Assembly: GCA_050084985.1 (NCBI GenBank)
Contig: JBITNC010000001.1
Location: 71,672,001 to 71,736,000, forward strand
Direction of reading: 5' to 3'
Source of the DNA: Nageia nagi
Lineage: Eukaryota; Pinophyta
Length of the DNA: 64,000 nucleotides
Positions 1 through 12,200 of the stretch are shown piece after piece. The translations under genes and the position numbers were made by a program. How positions within the stretch are numbered: the first letter of the stretch is position 1; the number at the start of each line of letters is the position of its first letter. The notes beneath the pieces are model-generated. The model ran no database searches. It was not told the origin of the DNA and saw nothing but the letters and a program-made list of their open reading frames with translations.

Positions 1-1
1 A

Positions 2-2605
2 ATTTGTTCAAAGAGAGCAGTTCGAGATATACCAAGTATCAAAAAACCACCAAGTAGTATTTGTTCTTCATGCCAAAAGGGTAAGCTCACTAGATCCACT
101 TTCAAGATAAAGGAACACTATTCTAGCAAACCATTAGAGCTTATTCATACTGATTTGTGTGGTCCTATGAGAACACAAAGTTTAAATGGAGATAGGTACT
201 TCATGCTATGTATAGATGATTATTCTAGGATGACATGGATACTATTCTTGAAACACAAGTCAGAAGCACTTGAAAAATTTAAGACCTTCAAGAACCTAGC
301 AGAAAATTAGATTGGAAGAAGAATCAAATGTTTAAGATCAGATAGAGGAGGTGAATTAATTTCAGATGATTTTAATGAATTCAGTCATGAGTATGGTATC
401 AAGAGATAGTTTTCAGTAGCAAGAACACCTTAGCAAAATGGTGTAGTAGAAAGAAAAAATAGGTCAATTCAAGAAATGGCACAAACAATGTTGACAGAAA
501 GCCACATAGCTGACATGTTTTGGAAAGAAGCAGTCCACACAGCAGTTTATATTCAAAATAGATGTATGTTGAGGCCCCATGAGAATAAGACACCCTATGA
601 ATTATGGTTCAGTAAAAAGGCATCAGCAAAATACTTCAAAGTATTTGGGAGTAAGTGCTACATCAAGAGGATGGAAGAAAATCTTGGTAAGTTCGATGAT
701 AGAGCGGATGAAGGTATATTTCTTGGTTACTCAATAAAAAGCAAGGCTTACAAATGTTACAATAAAAGACTTAAAAAAATTGTTGAGAGTGCAGATGTCA
801 AGATTGATAAACTAAGAGTACCTCCAAAAGATAATAATGAAAATTTTCCAGAATATATTGAGGCAGATGAGGTAGAGGAACAACCAGAAAATCAACCAAA
901 GAATGGCTCAGGTAACTCACATAGTGGTTTAGAAATAGAAGAAAATCAAAAACACAAGACAGGTAAATAGCAAAAAGATCATCCAATTGACCAAATAATT
1001 GGAGATCTAGATACTGGAGTTTAAACAAGAAGAAGAACAATAAGAACATATTCTCTTCTCTCAAGCATAGAACCAAAAAATATTGTAGAGGTAAGTCAGG
1101 ATGAAAGTTGGATCAAAGCAATGGATGAAGAACTAGACCAAATTGAAAAGAATCAAACTTGGGAGTTGGTACCAAGGCCCAAAAATAAAAATGTGATTGG
1201 CACCAAGTGGATTTTTCACAACAAGCTTAATGAAGATGGAAAAGTAATAAGAAACAAAGTGAGATTGGTTTGTAAAGGGTATGCTCAAGTTGAAGGTATT
1301 GATTTTGAAGAAACTTTTGCTCCTGTTGCTAGATTAGAAGCTATCTGTATGTTTCTTGCTTTGGTAGTCTATAAAAACTTCAAAGTTTATCAAATAGATG
1401 TAAAATTAGCATTTTTGAATGGAAATCTTAATGAAGAAGTTTATATTGAGCAGCTACACAGATTTCAGATAAGTGAGAATCTAGATTTTATGTGCAAATT
1501 AAAAAAGGCACTTTATGGTCTAAAATAAGCACCTAGAGCATAGTACTCTAGACTTGATACATATCTACATCAGCAAGGTTTTAAAAAGGGTATGGTGGAT
1601 AGTAATCTCTACATTAAATCTGAAAATAATCACCAAGTTATCATTGTTATTTATGTAGATGATATTATTTTTGGAGGTAGCAAAGATGAAATGTGCAAAG
1701 ATTTTGCTAACCAAATGTAAACAGAGTTTGAAATGTCAATGATAGGTGAACTTTCATATTTTCTTGGTTTGCAAGTTAATCAAATAAAGAATAGCATTTT
1801 TATTTCGTAACTTAAGTATTTTAAATAGATATTGAAAAAGTTCACTATGGAGGATTGCAAGCCTATGAACACTCCTATGATGATAGGCTGCAAGCTAAGC
1901 AAGGATGATAAGTCACCATCAGTAGATCAGACTATGTACAGGTCAATGATTGGGAGCCTATTATATTTGACAGCTACCAGACCCAACATACTTTAGGTAG
2001 TGTGTATGGTTGCATGGTTCCAGGTAAGTCCAAAGGAAACACATGTGACTGCAGTAAAATAGATTTTTCGATACCTTAAAGGTACAATGGACTATGGCCT
2101 ATGGTATCCCATAGGAAAAGATTTCACACTCATTACTTTCTCAGATGCAGATTGGGTAGGATGTGTAGATGACAGGAAAAGCACTAATGGCGATGCATTT
2201 TACTTGGGTAATAATCTTGTCAGTTGGCACAGTAAGAAACAAGAATCGGTATCATTATCCATCGTAGAAGCAAAGTACATAGCAGCGATATCATGTTGTA
2301 TACAGGTTATATGGATGAAACAAATGATGAAAGATCTAGGAATTTAGATCACTGAGCCTATTTCAATTATGTGTGATAACACAAGTGCAATCAATATTTC
2401 TAAGAATCCAGTCATGCATTCAAGAATAAAACATATTGCTATTTGATATCATTTTTTGAAGGAAAAGGTTGCAGAAGGAGAGGTAAAGTTAGAATTTGTT
2501 CCCACATCAGAGCAAGTAGTAGATAAATTTACTAAACCATTACCCAAAGAATTTTTTGAGTACCTACGAAAGAAATTGGGAGTGGTGATATTGTCCAAGT
2601 ATTGA
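2..2605 (+). pseudogene. Ty1-copia polyprotein relic: integrase, reverse transcriptase, RNase H
   Basis: One reading frame (codons starting at 3n+2) runs from the left edge to a TGA at 2603 and reads as copia Pol. In order: the CxxC half of the integrase zinc finger (CSSC near 62), the integrase core (HTDLCGP near 145, SDRGGE near 335, QNGVVERKNR near 434), RT ([15 protein letters not shown] near 1200, [15 protein letters not shown] near 1410, the catalytic YVDDIIFG near 1653) and RNase H (SDADWVGC near 2139, DRKSTNG, SKKQESVSLS, then the C-terminal FTKPLPKEF near 2530). Gag, protease and the 5' LTR lie outside the window. Fourteen in-frame stops interrupt it, at 308, 407, 431, 968, 1022, 1526, 1541, 1718, 1808, 1826, 1994, 2060, 2345 and 2444, yet I found no frameshift. 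Most stops sit where the family has Gln, Trp or Arg. It is certainly dead; lineage within copia was not resolved. Confidence 0.95.
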
Positions 2606-2628
2606 CTAGCTTTTGGGCGTACAATCTC

Positions 2629-2818
2629 AGGGGGAGTAATTTTGTATTTGTTTATCTTTTTACTCCTGTATAATTATATTCTTTTGTATACTAATTCACA
2701 CCTAAGTATTGTGTATATGGACTCAGGGGGAGTCCACAACACCCCTTTGTATTTGTTGTCAAAGGGGGAGAAGAGTAACAAGTTTTTGCATGTGTTGCCA
2801 ACAATTCCAAAGGGGGAG
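2629..2818 (+). other. Four copies of an AGGGGGAG polypurine motif before the 3' LTR
   Basis: The octamer AGGGGGAG occurs exactly four times between the pol stop and the LTR, at 2629-2636, 2725-2732, 2763-2770 and 2811-2818. The last copy directly abuts the LTR and is the expected plus-strand primer. Repeated polypurine tracts upstream of the 3' LTR are, from memory, described for the Sirevirus lineage of copia. That would support a Sirevirus-like assignment, but it is only suggestive. Confidence 0.8.
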
Positions 2819-2820
2819 AT

Positions 2821-4802
2821 TGTTGAGTATGGTGTAGCAGTGTTGTCATTATTGTCAACATGATGAGATCAGTGTGATAAGGTTCATATAGTTGCATGTG
2901 TCAAAGAAATAACATCAATAAGATCTACAAAGTTGTCGGATGCAAAAATGATAAAGGGACCAAAAGTTGTCATGAGGTACCAAAAAGTTGTCAAGAGGGT
3001 CAAATTACAAATGGAAGGTGATGGACAGTGAGAGATGGTTTGGATCAGTTTTTGGGTTGATAACAAACTTGTGTGAAGCATTGTAATGGTCAAATTTCAT
3101 ATTGGTTCAGTTTTGGGCACTCTTGTGGATTATGGTGCAATCAGAAATTTGTATAAAATTGGCTTCGTACAATTTGAATTGCAAGCAAACAGTGATGAAT
3201 CAGAGGTTGCAATTTAAATCATATATAGTACTATATACCAAGAATTTATATTCCAAATTTCATAGCAAGATCATAATCAAGGAAGAAATGGTACAAGCTG
3301 CAAAATGCCACTCTGTAACTTTTTGACTGTTTGAGCATAAATTTTGGAAATAGTAGGTTGGTTGTTTTGAGCTCTAAAAGTCTTCAAATTTAGAATTTAA
3401 AAGTTTTTACCGTATAACTTGATGATATAAACAACTTTGTATTTTGAACCATCTTGATTTGAGGCCTCGAACTATGAGAACCTATAACTTGCACAAATCC
3501 AAGCATAACAAAATACCTGTGAAATTTGTGTCGGAGGCCACTTTGCGAAAAGTACTGTGTGCAAACTATGAGGAGTTAAAGCTTAAAATTTGGATATAAT
3601 ATATTTAGTTTATATTAAAAACATGTGGTCCAAATTTCATGTTAAACTGTGCACTCAGTAAGAAGTTATAGCTCATCAAAAAAGCTATTAGAGCTTTTTT
3701 TCTTAATTTTCCAATTTTGGCCGACAATGGTTTTAAGTGACAAGCAAAAAGGAATAGTGTGTATGATTTGAAAAAAATGCTCTCTCCTTTTATTTTATAT
3801 CTCAGTTATCGCACTTCTATTTAAGGCTCAAGAGTTCTTTTATCATGTGACACTTTTAAAAAAAAAAAAAAAACCAAGAGAGGAGAAGATAAAAAGACAG
3901 ATTCGAGCTTTGAAAGATTTTTTGGCATCTATGTGAAATTTGTCATACCATTTTGTATCATACAGAAATGGAACACACATTCTAAGTGCATTCAAGGTAT
4001 TATCTTCAACCAATTTGAATAAATTCAGATTTTTCTGGGTTTGTGTTTTGGCAGTGTAGCTTGTTATTGAGAGGTGTGTGAAGCAGTATGAGTAACGGAT
4101 ATCTCAAAAATGAATGTTTTCTTGATAATTCTATAAGTGTTGAAAATTATATATGTTTGTGAGAAATTATATCAGTTTTGATTCAAAATATGAGGAGTTT
4201 CCTTGGTGAAAAATAACGGTAGCCCTTTCAGTGATATGAGCAACAGTTTCTTGATCCGATTTTGAGCGTTTTTAAGTAGACAGGAATCCAAAGCAAATGT
4301 GTATGAATTAAAAGGGGTTTTAGATTATAGATGAATTGAAAGCTATTGGCATGAGCATAAATAAAATAGAATATGATTCAGATTGTATTTTGTGAGAAAA
4401 GTTTTGAGCTAGACCATTCCGGGTCTTGGGTAACTGGTTATCAATATTTCATTCCATCTTATTAAATCTATCAAGTGGTGCTTGGTAAGTGGAGTTGGTG
4501 CTCCTTGCAGTGGATGCTGTAAATCTTAGGGGTTGGTGCTCCTTTCAATTGGTGCTGATAAATTATATGTAAAGTTGGTGCTTTACAATGGCTGGATTTG
4601 GATTGAAGTCCAAGCAATCTTTTTCAAGGATGTAGCCACATTGGTAAACCTTGTTATATCTTGTGTTGTGTGTTTGCTATCTTGGTGTGCTTGTTCTATT
4701 TGGTTTTATTTCTCTACTATACTATTTAAATTTTCTAGATTTAAAGTTTTAAAATTGAAACATTGATTCACCCCTCCTCTCAATGTCACACATAGTTCAA
4801 CA
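2821..4802 (+). repeat. 3' LTR of the copia element
   Basis: The segment starts TGTTGA immediately after the last polypurine tract and ends TCAACA, giving a perfect 6-bp terminal inverted repeat with canonical TG...CA ends. At 1982 bp it is long for a copia LTR. No coding sequence was recognised inside. A 15-bp A run lies near 3858. The 5' LTR is outside the window, so LTR age and target duplication cannot be read; the 5 bases after the LTR (4803-4807) would be the target-site copy. The element appears to have inserted into the antisense PMD frame that begins at 4803. Confidence 0.85.
3819..3826 (+). promoter_or_regulatory. Possible TATA element in the copia LTR
   Basis: TATTTAAG lies about 1 kb into the LTR, after a pyrimidine-rich stretch and ahead of an A-rich run. 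It is the best TATA-like candidate for the LTR promoter, chosen by eye only, with no second LTR to compare. Confidence 0.3.
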
Positions 4803-6120
4803 ACGACTACCCAGGTAAAATCTTGAGGTTCTTGATCTTACCTAATAATGAGTCATGGCTTTGTATCTCTAGGGTTGGTCTATCCTCCCCTAGAGCCTCC
4901 TCACTAGTGCTAACCTCCTTATCTAGAACCTCCATCTCAAGTGGATCCTCTATAGAAGCCATCCCAACATCTTACTCTCCCTCCACACCAAGATCCATGC
5001 TAGGATCCTCCACCTCCTCTAGCTCATCTTGCCATTAGATAATAATAGTAACTCCAACATCATCTACATTGATATCCTCATCCATATCCATGTCTTTATC
5101 AAGATTAGGTTCTACATAAACCAAGGGCTCAAGATCCTCTACTGGAAGGTACCCTCCCTTTGATATCTAGTAGGCTTAAGAGTAATATCTTGTATGAGCC
5201 TAAACTACCATATGACATAATCAAATTGAAAATACTCCAAAATGTTATTTCATCAACCACTAAGGAGCCTTATTTTTCTACTACCAATAAGCTCAACCTC
5301 AAGTTCATCCCATATTGGATATAGACAATATGAGTGAAAATTGACATGATCAAGAATGAGCTAACTCAGCATGTCATGATATAACCCCACATTGCGATGA
5401 ACCCCATATATAGGATGGATGTAGAAATTCTCCCTCCATTGCATGATCCTTGTGAGATACTTAGCATGAGAAGTAAAATCAAGAATAGGAAGTCCATGAG
5501 GGCATACCATAGAAATATGCTCATACACCCATGCTTATAAAGTGACTATAACAATCAACAAGGTCTTCTAACCCTAAGAATAAAAGAAAAGCTCCCTATA
5601 AAATTACACCAACAAAGTAGGATCCCAAGAAAAGATAGTGTCATGTTGCATCATATCTAACACTACTTAGATTAATGATCAAGGAAACCTACCACTACCT
5701 ATATTAGGTAATGCATAGCACTAGATACACCCCATCAATAATGAGAACCTAATACTCCACTGCTGATCATCATGCCAATACTAAAGATACTTGATCTCAC
5801 ATGAGCTAATCTTAGATATGATCATATAAACTTAGTCACCCTATATAAGTAAGAAATGATAAGTCTAATGTCATCTTGATTAAAGACATGTTGAATCCTT
5901 TAACCATGAATGGGTAATTTGTATAAGTGGTGGATATCCTCCATAGTAATCATCATCTCCCTTGTTACGAGATGAAAGGTAGACATGGTGGAGTGCCACA
6001 TCTCAATAAAATCCACCACAAGAGAGTAATCCTAATGGATACAACCCATGTATGTCCCAATGTTGAAACCCACACTTCAAAGAAATATGTGGTCCATAGT
6101 GTAAGAAAAGCATGATCATC
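4803..6120 (-). pseudogene. Plant mobile domain (PMD) protein relic, copy 1, antisense within an LTR element
   Basis: Read on the - strand, the region near 5905-6005 gives the PMD signature: W-H-x-x-M-x-T-F-H-L, then G/R-E-M-x-I-T-M-E-D-I-H-H-L-Y-x-L-P-I-H-G. Further downstream (about 5540-5200) a WVYEHISMV-type block and a C-terminal part match the second copy at 48490-49590 in layout. The last 200 bp (5040-4830) encode an acidic Glu/Asp/Ser-rich tail. The frame is broken by stops and at least one frame change. The C-terminus abuts the copia LTR at 4802, so copia probably inserted here. PMD proteins are known as cellular genes (MAIN/MAIL family) and as passengers in transposons. Here a + strand polypurine tract and LTR follow at 8240-9106, so the frame lies antisense to its host element. 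Confidence 0.75.
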
Positions 6121-8239
6121 CTAAAGGATTGTAGGGTAACAACCCCTAGGGTTGAACATAGCTTGAACCTAGAATGCAAAATTATCTCATTAATAAAAAT
6201 ATTAACTCTAAAGACCAAATGTTAGCAACTTAAATATATAATTCATAAAATCATCGATGATATAATGGCTAAGTCACATAGACACTAGCATATACTGACT
6301 AAACTTTGGTGACTCTAAAACCCTTCGACCATGGTTGATGACCACAGTTGTGGCACTTAGAAAATAAGAAAAGGTTAATAAAGTTACCAAAATGCAATTT
6401 GCAAATTAATAAAAAGTGCCTAAACATGCAAAAAATACTACTATAGATTCACTTTTTTAAATTAGGCACTAAAAATAATGAATTTCATAAAAATAAAATA
6501 AAAAGAGGGTTTAAAAACCCTACCTCCTCTTTCATTGATTGTCTCCAAAGAGCTCGTCTCCTCCTCAAAGCATGCTAGCTCACAAAATATGATAAGGTAA
6601 GAAATAGGTGGCCCATGGTGGAAAAAAGAGACAAGTCACTCAAAGATCATAAAAATAGAAAAATACAAATGAGAAAATGATAAGTCACTGTCTTTTTATT
6701 TTGACTGTGAATTGAAACACTAGCAATTTTAAAGTAGATGTTGATGATTAGAACCAGTCACTGGTGACTTATAACATTATAAAAATACTCAACATACAAC
6801 ATCTAAAAATTACAAAAGGGAAGAGTGAATAAAAAACTTAAGCCCTCCTTCTAGTTTAGGTTTAGCTTAGGTTCATATTGAGATGAAAGCAAAAAAATAT
6901 TATAATATGAAGTAATTAAGCCCTTCTTCTATGCAAGGTAAATACAAAAGTATGTGTAGCATATATTACAAAAATATAAAAAATCTAATTAAAACTCCTC
7001 ATCATTAATCCTTGATAAGATAATAAAAATACACAAAAATAAATAACACTCTTACTTGTTAAAATAGCTAAAGTCACATGTTTAAAACAAATTGAATTTC
7101 ATGAATAGTTCAAATTCAAAAAAATTGAACATGATTAACAAATGTGATATGATCTTTTTATGTAAGATCATTATGTACCCTAGCTAATAGGATGGAAGTC
7201 AATAAAATTGTACACACAAAACCCATAATATATCTTGTATTAGCTTTGATATATGGAGGCAAGCCAAGCATCATCACATATCTACCACAAATAGTACATA
7301 GTATTGATATATATATGAGCATCATTTTCATGTACATGTATACATAAAACCTATAATTTATCTTGTACTAACTTCATCATACTAAGGTGAGCTAAGCATC
7401 ATCATGTATTTGCCACAAACAGCGCATAGTATCAAGATAGATATGAGAATCATTTTGGTATACACCACTATGGCTTACAAAATATGATAAAGTGTAAAAG
7501 TGACTAGAACATGAGTTGATCATGATTCGACCAATCAAATTTTACCTATTCATAGATATTTGGTAGAATTTAAATATCGATCAAGCATTAACACAAGTTA
7601 GGGGTCTTAAACAAAACCCCAACCTAAAAAAATGATTATCATAACATATACAAAAAACTCTAAAAATTGAAAAATGTATCAAAGACAAAATGAAACAAAT
7701 TGCTCACTCATTGATTTGACCAAAGTTAAGTGTTTCAAAAAAACTAAAACCTATGAGTAATTACAAATTCAAAAAATAACCCTTCTTTTGATAGGCAAAA
7801 GAAGGATGAGATTGGATATGACTAAGTACATTGTATGGACTTTTGTATAAGATCATTATGTAACCTAATTTGTGGGATCAAAAGTAGAACAATCAAGACA
7901 ATTGTATTCATAGGGTAACTTCTTTATCACATACTAGCTTTGGCATACATAGATGACATAGTAGCTCATCACGTACTACCACAAACAACAAATAGTATGG
8001 TGATATCGATAAATTTCACTTTGATAATACAATCCTGCTACTGTCAAAATATGTCAAATGTAAAAGATCAAAAAATGAATTTAATTATAATTCAATAAAT
8101 AAAATTTTTCTATTCATAGAGAATTGGTTAATCCAAAATATTGACTAAAGTTAAAAACACAAGTTAAGAAACTTGAATACACCAATCTTCAAAATGGTAA
8201 GTTTTTGAGTTAACTCTTGCTTACAATTAGCAGATAATT
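6121..8239. other. Non-coding interior between PMD copy 1 and its polypurine tract
   Basis: No frame with recognisable motifs was found on either strand. The stretch is AT-rich and contains imperfect internal repeats, listed separately. By position it is the 3' untranslated interior of the + strand LTR element ending at 9106. Confidence 0.6.
7100..8200 (+). repeat. Imperfect direct repeat, about 450 bp x 2, with a 125-bp sub-duplication
   Basis: A block starting near 7140 (atctttttatgtaagatcat) recurs near 7835 (acttttgtataagatcatta). Both run through a 'cattatgta(c/a)cct' stretch, a 'taccacaaa(t/c)a' segment, a 'gtgtaaaag' or 'atgtaaaag' stretch and an 'acacaagtta' tail near 7600 and 8160. 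In the first block, 7215-7340 is followed by a second version at 7341-7465; both contain 'taagcatcatca' or 'caagcatcatca' and 'ccacaaa'. Divergence is high, so the duplication is old. Confidence 0.6.
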
Positions 8240-8254
8240 CAAAAAGGGGAAACA
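8240..8254 (+). other. Polypurine tract of LTR element 1
   Basis: CAAAAAGGGGAAACA directly precedes an LTR starting TGTAGACACCC. The same arrangement, a purine-rich AAAGTGGGG-type tract followed by TGTTAACACC, marks the second PMD-bearing element at 51957-51972. This fixes the orientation of the host element as +. Confidence 0.7.
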
Positions 8255-9106
8255 TGTAGACACCCAAAAATTATCCTTCTTTTGATAGATAAAATAAGAA
8301 TAAAAAAATAGGATAAAATTAAAAAGTTAACCATATTCTATCAATCATCAACATTCAAATTCAATTATCAGTGACTCAGATGAAACACTTGTGTCCAATA
8401 CCTAGATGCTAGCGACTCTATAATTGGCAAAAGAAAAATAAAAATGAAAACTCCTAAAATATCTTAGGAAGAAAGCAAGGGATAATAGATGACTCATCAT
8501 CCATCCTGTGTATCTCAACTTTGGATCATATCCATGACAAAAATGGATAGGCTTTTCTATCCTAAATTCTGTCTAAAAATTAGAAACTTTTCCTATTTCT
8601 AAAATCTATAAATAAAGCCTTCTACAATGAAGCAAGGGATCTAATTTGAATACAAAGTTACTCTATCAAAATACCTCTAGATTAATTGAATTAAGTGCAT
8701 TATAGTTTCACATTTTTACATGTTTGTTTATGATCAATATTGTGCTTATTCTTATGATATAAATAGGTATGTTTGATGTCTTTTTTGTTCGCATATGTGA
8801 AGGGTCCACATGTGTGGAGCAACGAAACTAAATAGAGAGAGTCACATGAAATTGGAAAAGAAAAATCCAAACTTATTATAGGTTTCAGAAGATCATTTTT
8901 TAGGCTTGAATATATTGTAAATAGGCCTATAGAGGCCTAAATATTATTTTATATAAGCCCTTTTGCATGAAAATGAATTGAAATATATTTGTAATTGTAT
9001 CATTAAGGTCTATTCATGAGTAATAAAGAAAAATATTGGTCATGATATGTATTTTCTTGTTTGCTAATAGGGTTACTTTTTGAGTACAACACTAATGTAT
9101 CTAACA
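8255..9106 (+). repeat. 3' LTR of the PMD-bearing LTR element 1
   Basis: The segment starts TGTAGACACCCAAAAA after a polypurine tract and ends GTATCTAACA; TGT-AGA and TCT-AACA form a short imperfect inverted repeat. A TATA box (TATAAATAAA, 8607-8616) lies 350 bp in. Length is 852 bp. The end point is inferred from the terminal repeat only, because the 5' LTR is not in the window. The start resembles the LTR of element 2 (TGTTAACACCTAAAAA at 45356). Confidence 0.6.
8607..8616 (+). promoter_or_regulatory. TATA box in LTR of element 1
   Basis: TATAAATAAA is followed by AGCC. A comparable TATAAAATA lies in the 5' LTR of element 2 (46409-46417), which supports a promoter role in both. Confidence 0.45.
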
Positions 9107-9236
9107 CCTTTATTCTTCACAACACTCATACTTATATTTTTCATGCTAAGGAATCTATGCTAATAAACTTGTAACAAAATATGACATAGAAAAATATATA
9201 TAACTAACTTCATATCAAATTTTATTCTAACACATT

Positions 9237-12200
9237 TTACAATTTTGATCCAAATCTTGAATTCCCTAGAGCCATTTCCCATTCATCTTGACATCTTTTA
9301 TGTATTTGGGACTCAAAACCTAGATTTTGTCATCAAGATCATCTTCTTGGAAGGAAAATGTATTTAGCCAGATGTATAACACTATCTTCATGCTCTTGTA
9401 TCAAATAGATCTATTAGAATCATATGCTTGAACTATTAGGGCTTGAATCCTCAACATAAGGTCTACAATATGTAGCACCTTTGGAATCATCTTCATTTAG
9501 TTCCTAGGTCACTTGTGGTGGAGTCTTAGACTGTAGGAGGTAAGTGAAAACTTCTACCATAGCTTCACCAAATATTACCTTCTTTTCTTGATCAAAAGTT
9601 CATCAAAATTGAATACTCCTCAAAAGAGCTAAGACCACCTTTGTTCTAACTCTGCCAGACCTTTGACGATGTCTACACCTCACAAAACTATCAAAGTTTT
9701 GCCAAAATCAAATACCATGAAAGTATTGACTAAGTCATTTTTCTTACTAATTTTTTCATACTTTCAATGGGTTGAGTGTGTGTCAAAACTATCAAACTTT
9801 CACTAAAGTCAAACTTCAATATTTTGCATAAAATTATCTAATTGTAATCATATCAACAACATTATAGCTATCAAAAGGGTGTACCCATGCAAAATAACCT
9901 TATTTACCCAAAAAAATATGTATGGATATACATTTTGGTGACTTAGCAGAGGATTTGTGCCATCAAATATTAAACTTATTCTTAGAAAATTGAAACCATA
10001 TATAGAAAAATTGATGATCTATACAAGATAATACCTAATACTACTCCTTCTTTAGATGTATTTTTTGGTAATATAACCAAAGCTATAGCCCATTCTATAT
10101 CAGATGGAATACTTATTTCTTGTGTGAGTATGGCTAGGGAGATAAACTGATCAATTAACTTTAAGCTAATGTTAGATCTTATCTTGAAAAATTTATTCAT
10201 CCACTTATCTACTTTTATCATCTATTGGGAAAATTTAGAGAACTTATCTTCAAAATTATCTTCGACCAAATCCATAAATTTATCATTGGACTTATATGCA
10301 GAGTTACAAAATGCTTTCATTTGTTCTAAAGTATATACACTTTTATCTTTCTTATAGATATGTGGCATCTTATTCTTAACAAAAATTATCATTGCTTCAT
10401 TTAATTTACTCATCTCCAATTTCAATTACTTTATACATCTTTCCACATAGAGCATTAGCTCTTGTAGATAAGCACATTTTGGGATATGGCCAATACTTTA
10501 TCATAGGTGTTACCAACATCGATGTCTATGATATCTTTTTGGTTCAATACTTTGATGATTTCTACATTCTCTACTAACATCTTGACTATTATATTCTTTA
10601 CATCCAATATAAATTTGTATTCTTCCATTTTCCTCTCGTAATACAATACATATTTTCAAATGGAATTCAACAAATCCAAAATGGAGATTACTTTGTTCCA
10701 ATATTTGATATCTATATTTTTCAAGGTATCTATGGGAAACTTTGCTTTTTTTTATGCTTGTATCTTTGAAGTTGGAGAATTCTATTCTTTACTTTTTAAC
10801 TTTTCTTCCAACTCAACCTTTATTCTATCCAAAATTGTCATAGACTACCTTCATGTATTAATCCTTCTTCATACTTGCATCCTAAGCAATCTTAATATCT
10901 TCTAGTAGCTTTTTCTTCTCTTCTTCTAAATTCTTGTACTCCTATTTTCCTTTGAGGGTTCCCTTCAACGCATCTATTTCTAACAATAGTGCTTGAATCC
11001 ATCCATTTTTCATGAGTAGCTCTATATCTTTAGCCTTTACATCTTTCTCTCTTTCTTTTATGATTTCATTCAACTTGGAGGATTCAACTACTTATTATAT
11101 CTATGATATCTATCGGTTCAAAAGGTTTATATGTTTCATATAAAATTATTTTTTCTTAAGGGTTGTGGCTTGTAGTTTTTCTATCTTCTTCTCAAATATT
11201 GTAATGTTAATGTCCATTAGGGTCATTTTAGTCTTCATTATCTTCCTTTTATCGATCTGGATAATCTTGTCTAATCTCAACTGGAGAGATATGCCCTAGC
11301 ATCATTAGGTTATTTGGTATTCACACCCATCTATGTTGTTGATATCTCCAACACTTGCTTTTGGAAATCTACTGTTGTATCTAGTTGAATCTAACCCAAG
11401 ATCTTTTATTTTATGATGTTTCTCAAACCATCTTTATTAGATTTTTAAATACTACCATAGCCAATGGATTGAGAGGTAGCATTAATTTTCTTGACAAAAA
11501 TGTGTTGGACCATAGTAACAACTACATATTCATCCTTTGATTTATCACTAATAGAAACCATGGGTTGTCAGCTTACCAAAATAGAATGGGGAGGATAGGT
11601 CATACCTTAGGTTTGTTTTGGAGATTGCTTTGTTGTTGTTTGCACTTTTGGTAATACTTTATGCCTCTTTTATGGTACTAGAGGCCCTTCCTTAATGGTG
11701 AAGGTGGTTTCCTTTGGATTCTCTATCTCTTGAACACCCAAAATGGTTGTGTCAATTTAGATTCATCACTTCCATTGGCTCCTAGATTCTTGATTGCATG
11801 CTCATCACTTTTAGTAATTGATCTTTGCATGATCACCTTTTGTGGCTTTTTCCTAAGTGGAGGTTTTTCCCTTTTCTTTACCCTTTTAGTTTTCTATGGG
11901 GCCTCTTCAAAGGATTTCTATATTTTTTAGATCAATTTTTTCTTGGTTGGAGCCTCTAGTTTTTCTAGTTGTTTTACTAGAGTGACATCTTTCTTTTCAT
12001 GTTTTGTCATTTTATGTTTATCCTCTTCTATGGACTTCTTCTCTAACTTCTTCAAATAATCCCTTTCTTCTTCAAACATAGTCTCATCACTAACCCTTCC
12101 AATGACATTTTGTCTAGGTATGATAGCCTATTTCTTATATTCTTCTAATAATGCTAACTCTTCAATAGTCATCTTGCCTTTACCTTTTATGGACTCTATA

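Noticed and set aside
4823-5038. Ser-rich open frame on the + strand
   Set aside because: It is the reverse complement of the acidic tail of PMD copy 1.
9600-9980. 3' LTR of the - strand Tat-like element
   Set aside because: The region still reads as C-terminal coding sequence of the extra frame; I found no TG...CA pair or - strand polypurine tract here, so the 3' LTR is probably missing or outside.
10169-10905. Several + strand open frames
   Set aside because: Shadows of the Lys/Glu-rich - strand frame; their Ile/Phe/Leu-rich composition is its complement.
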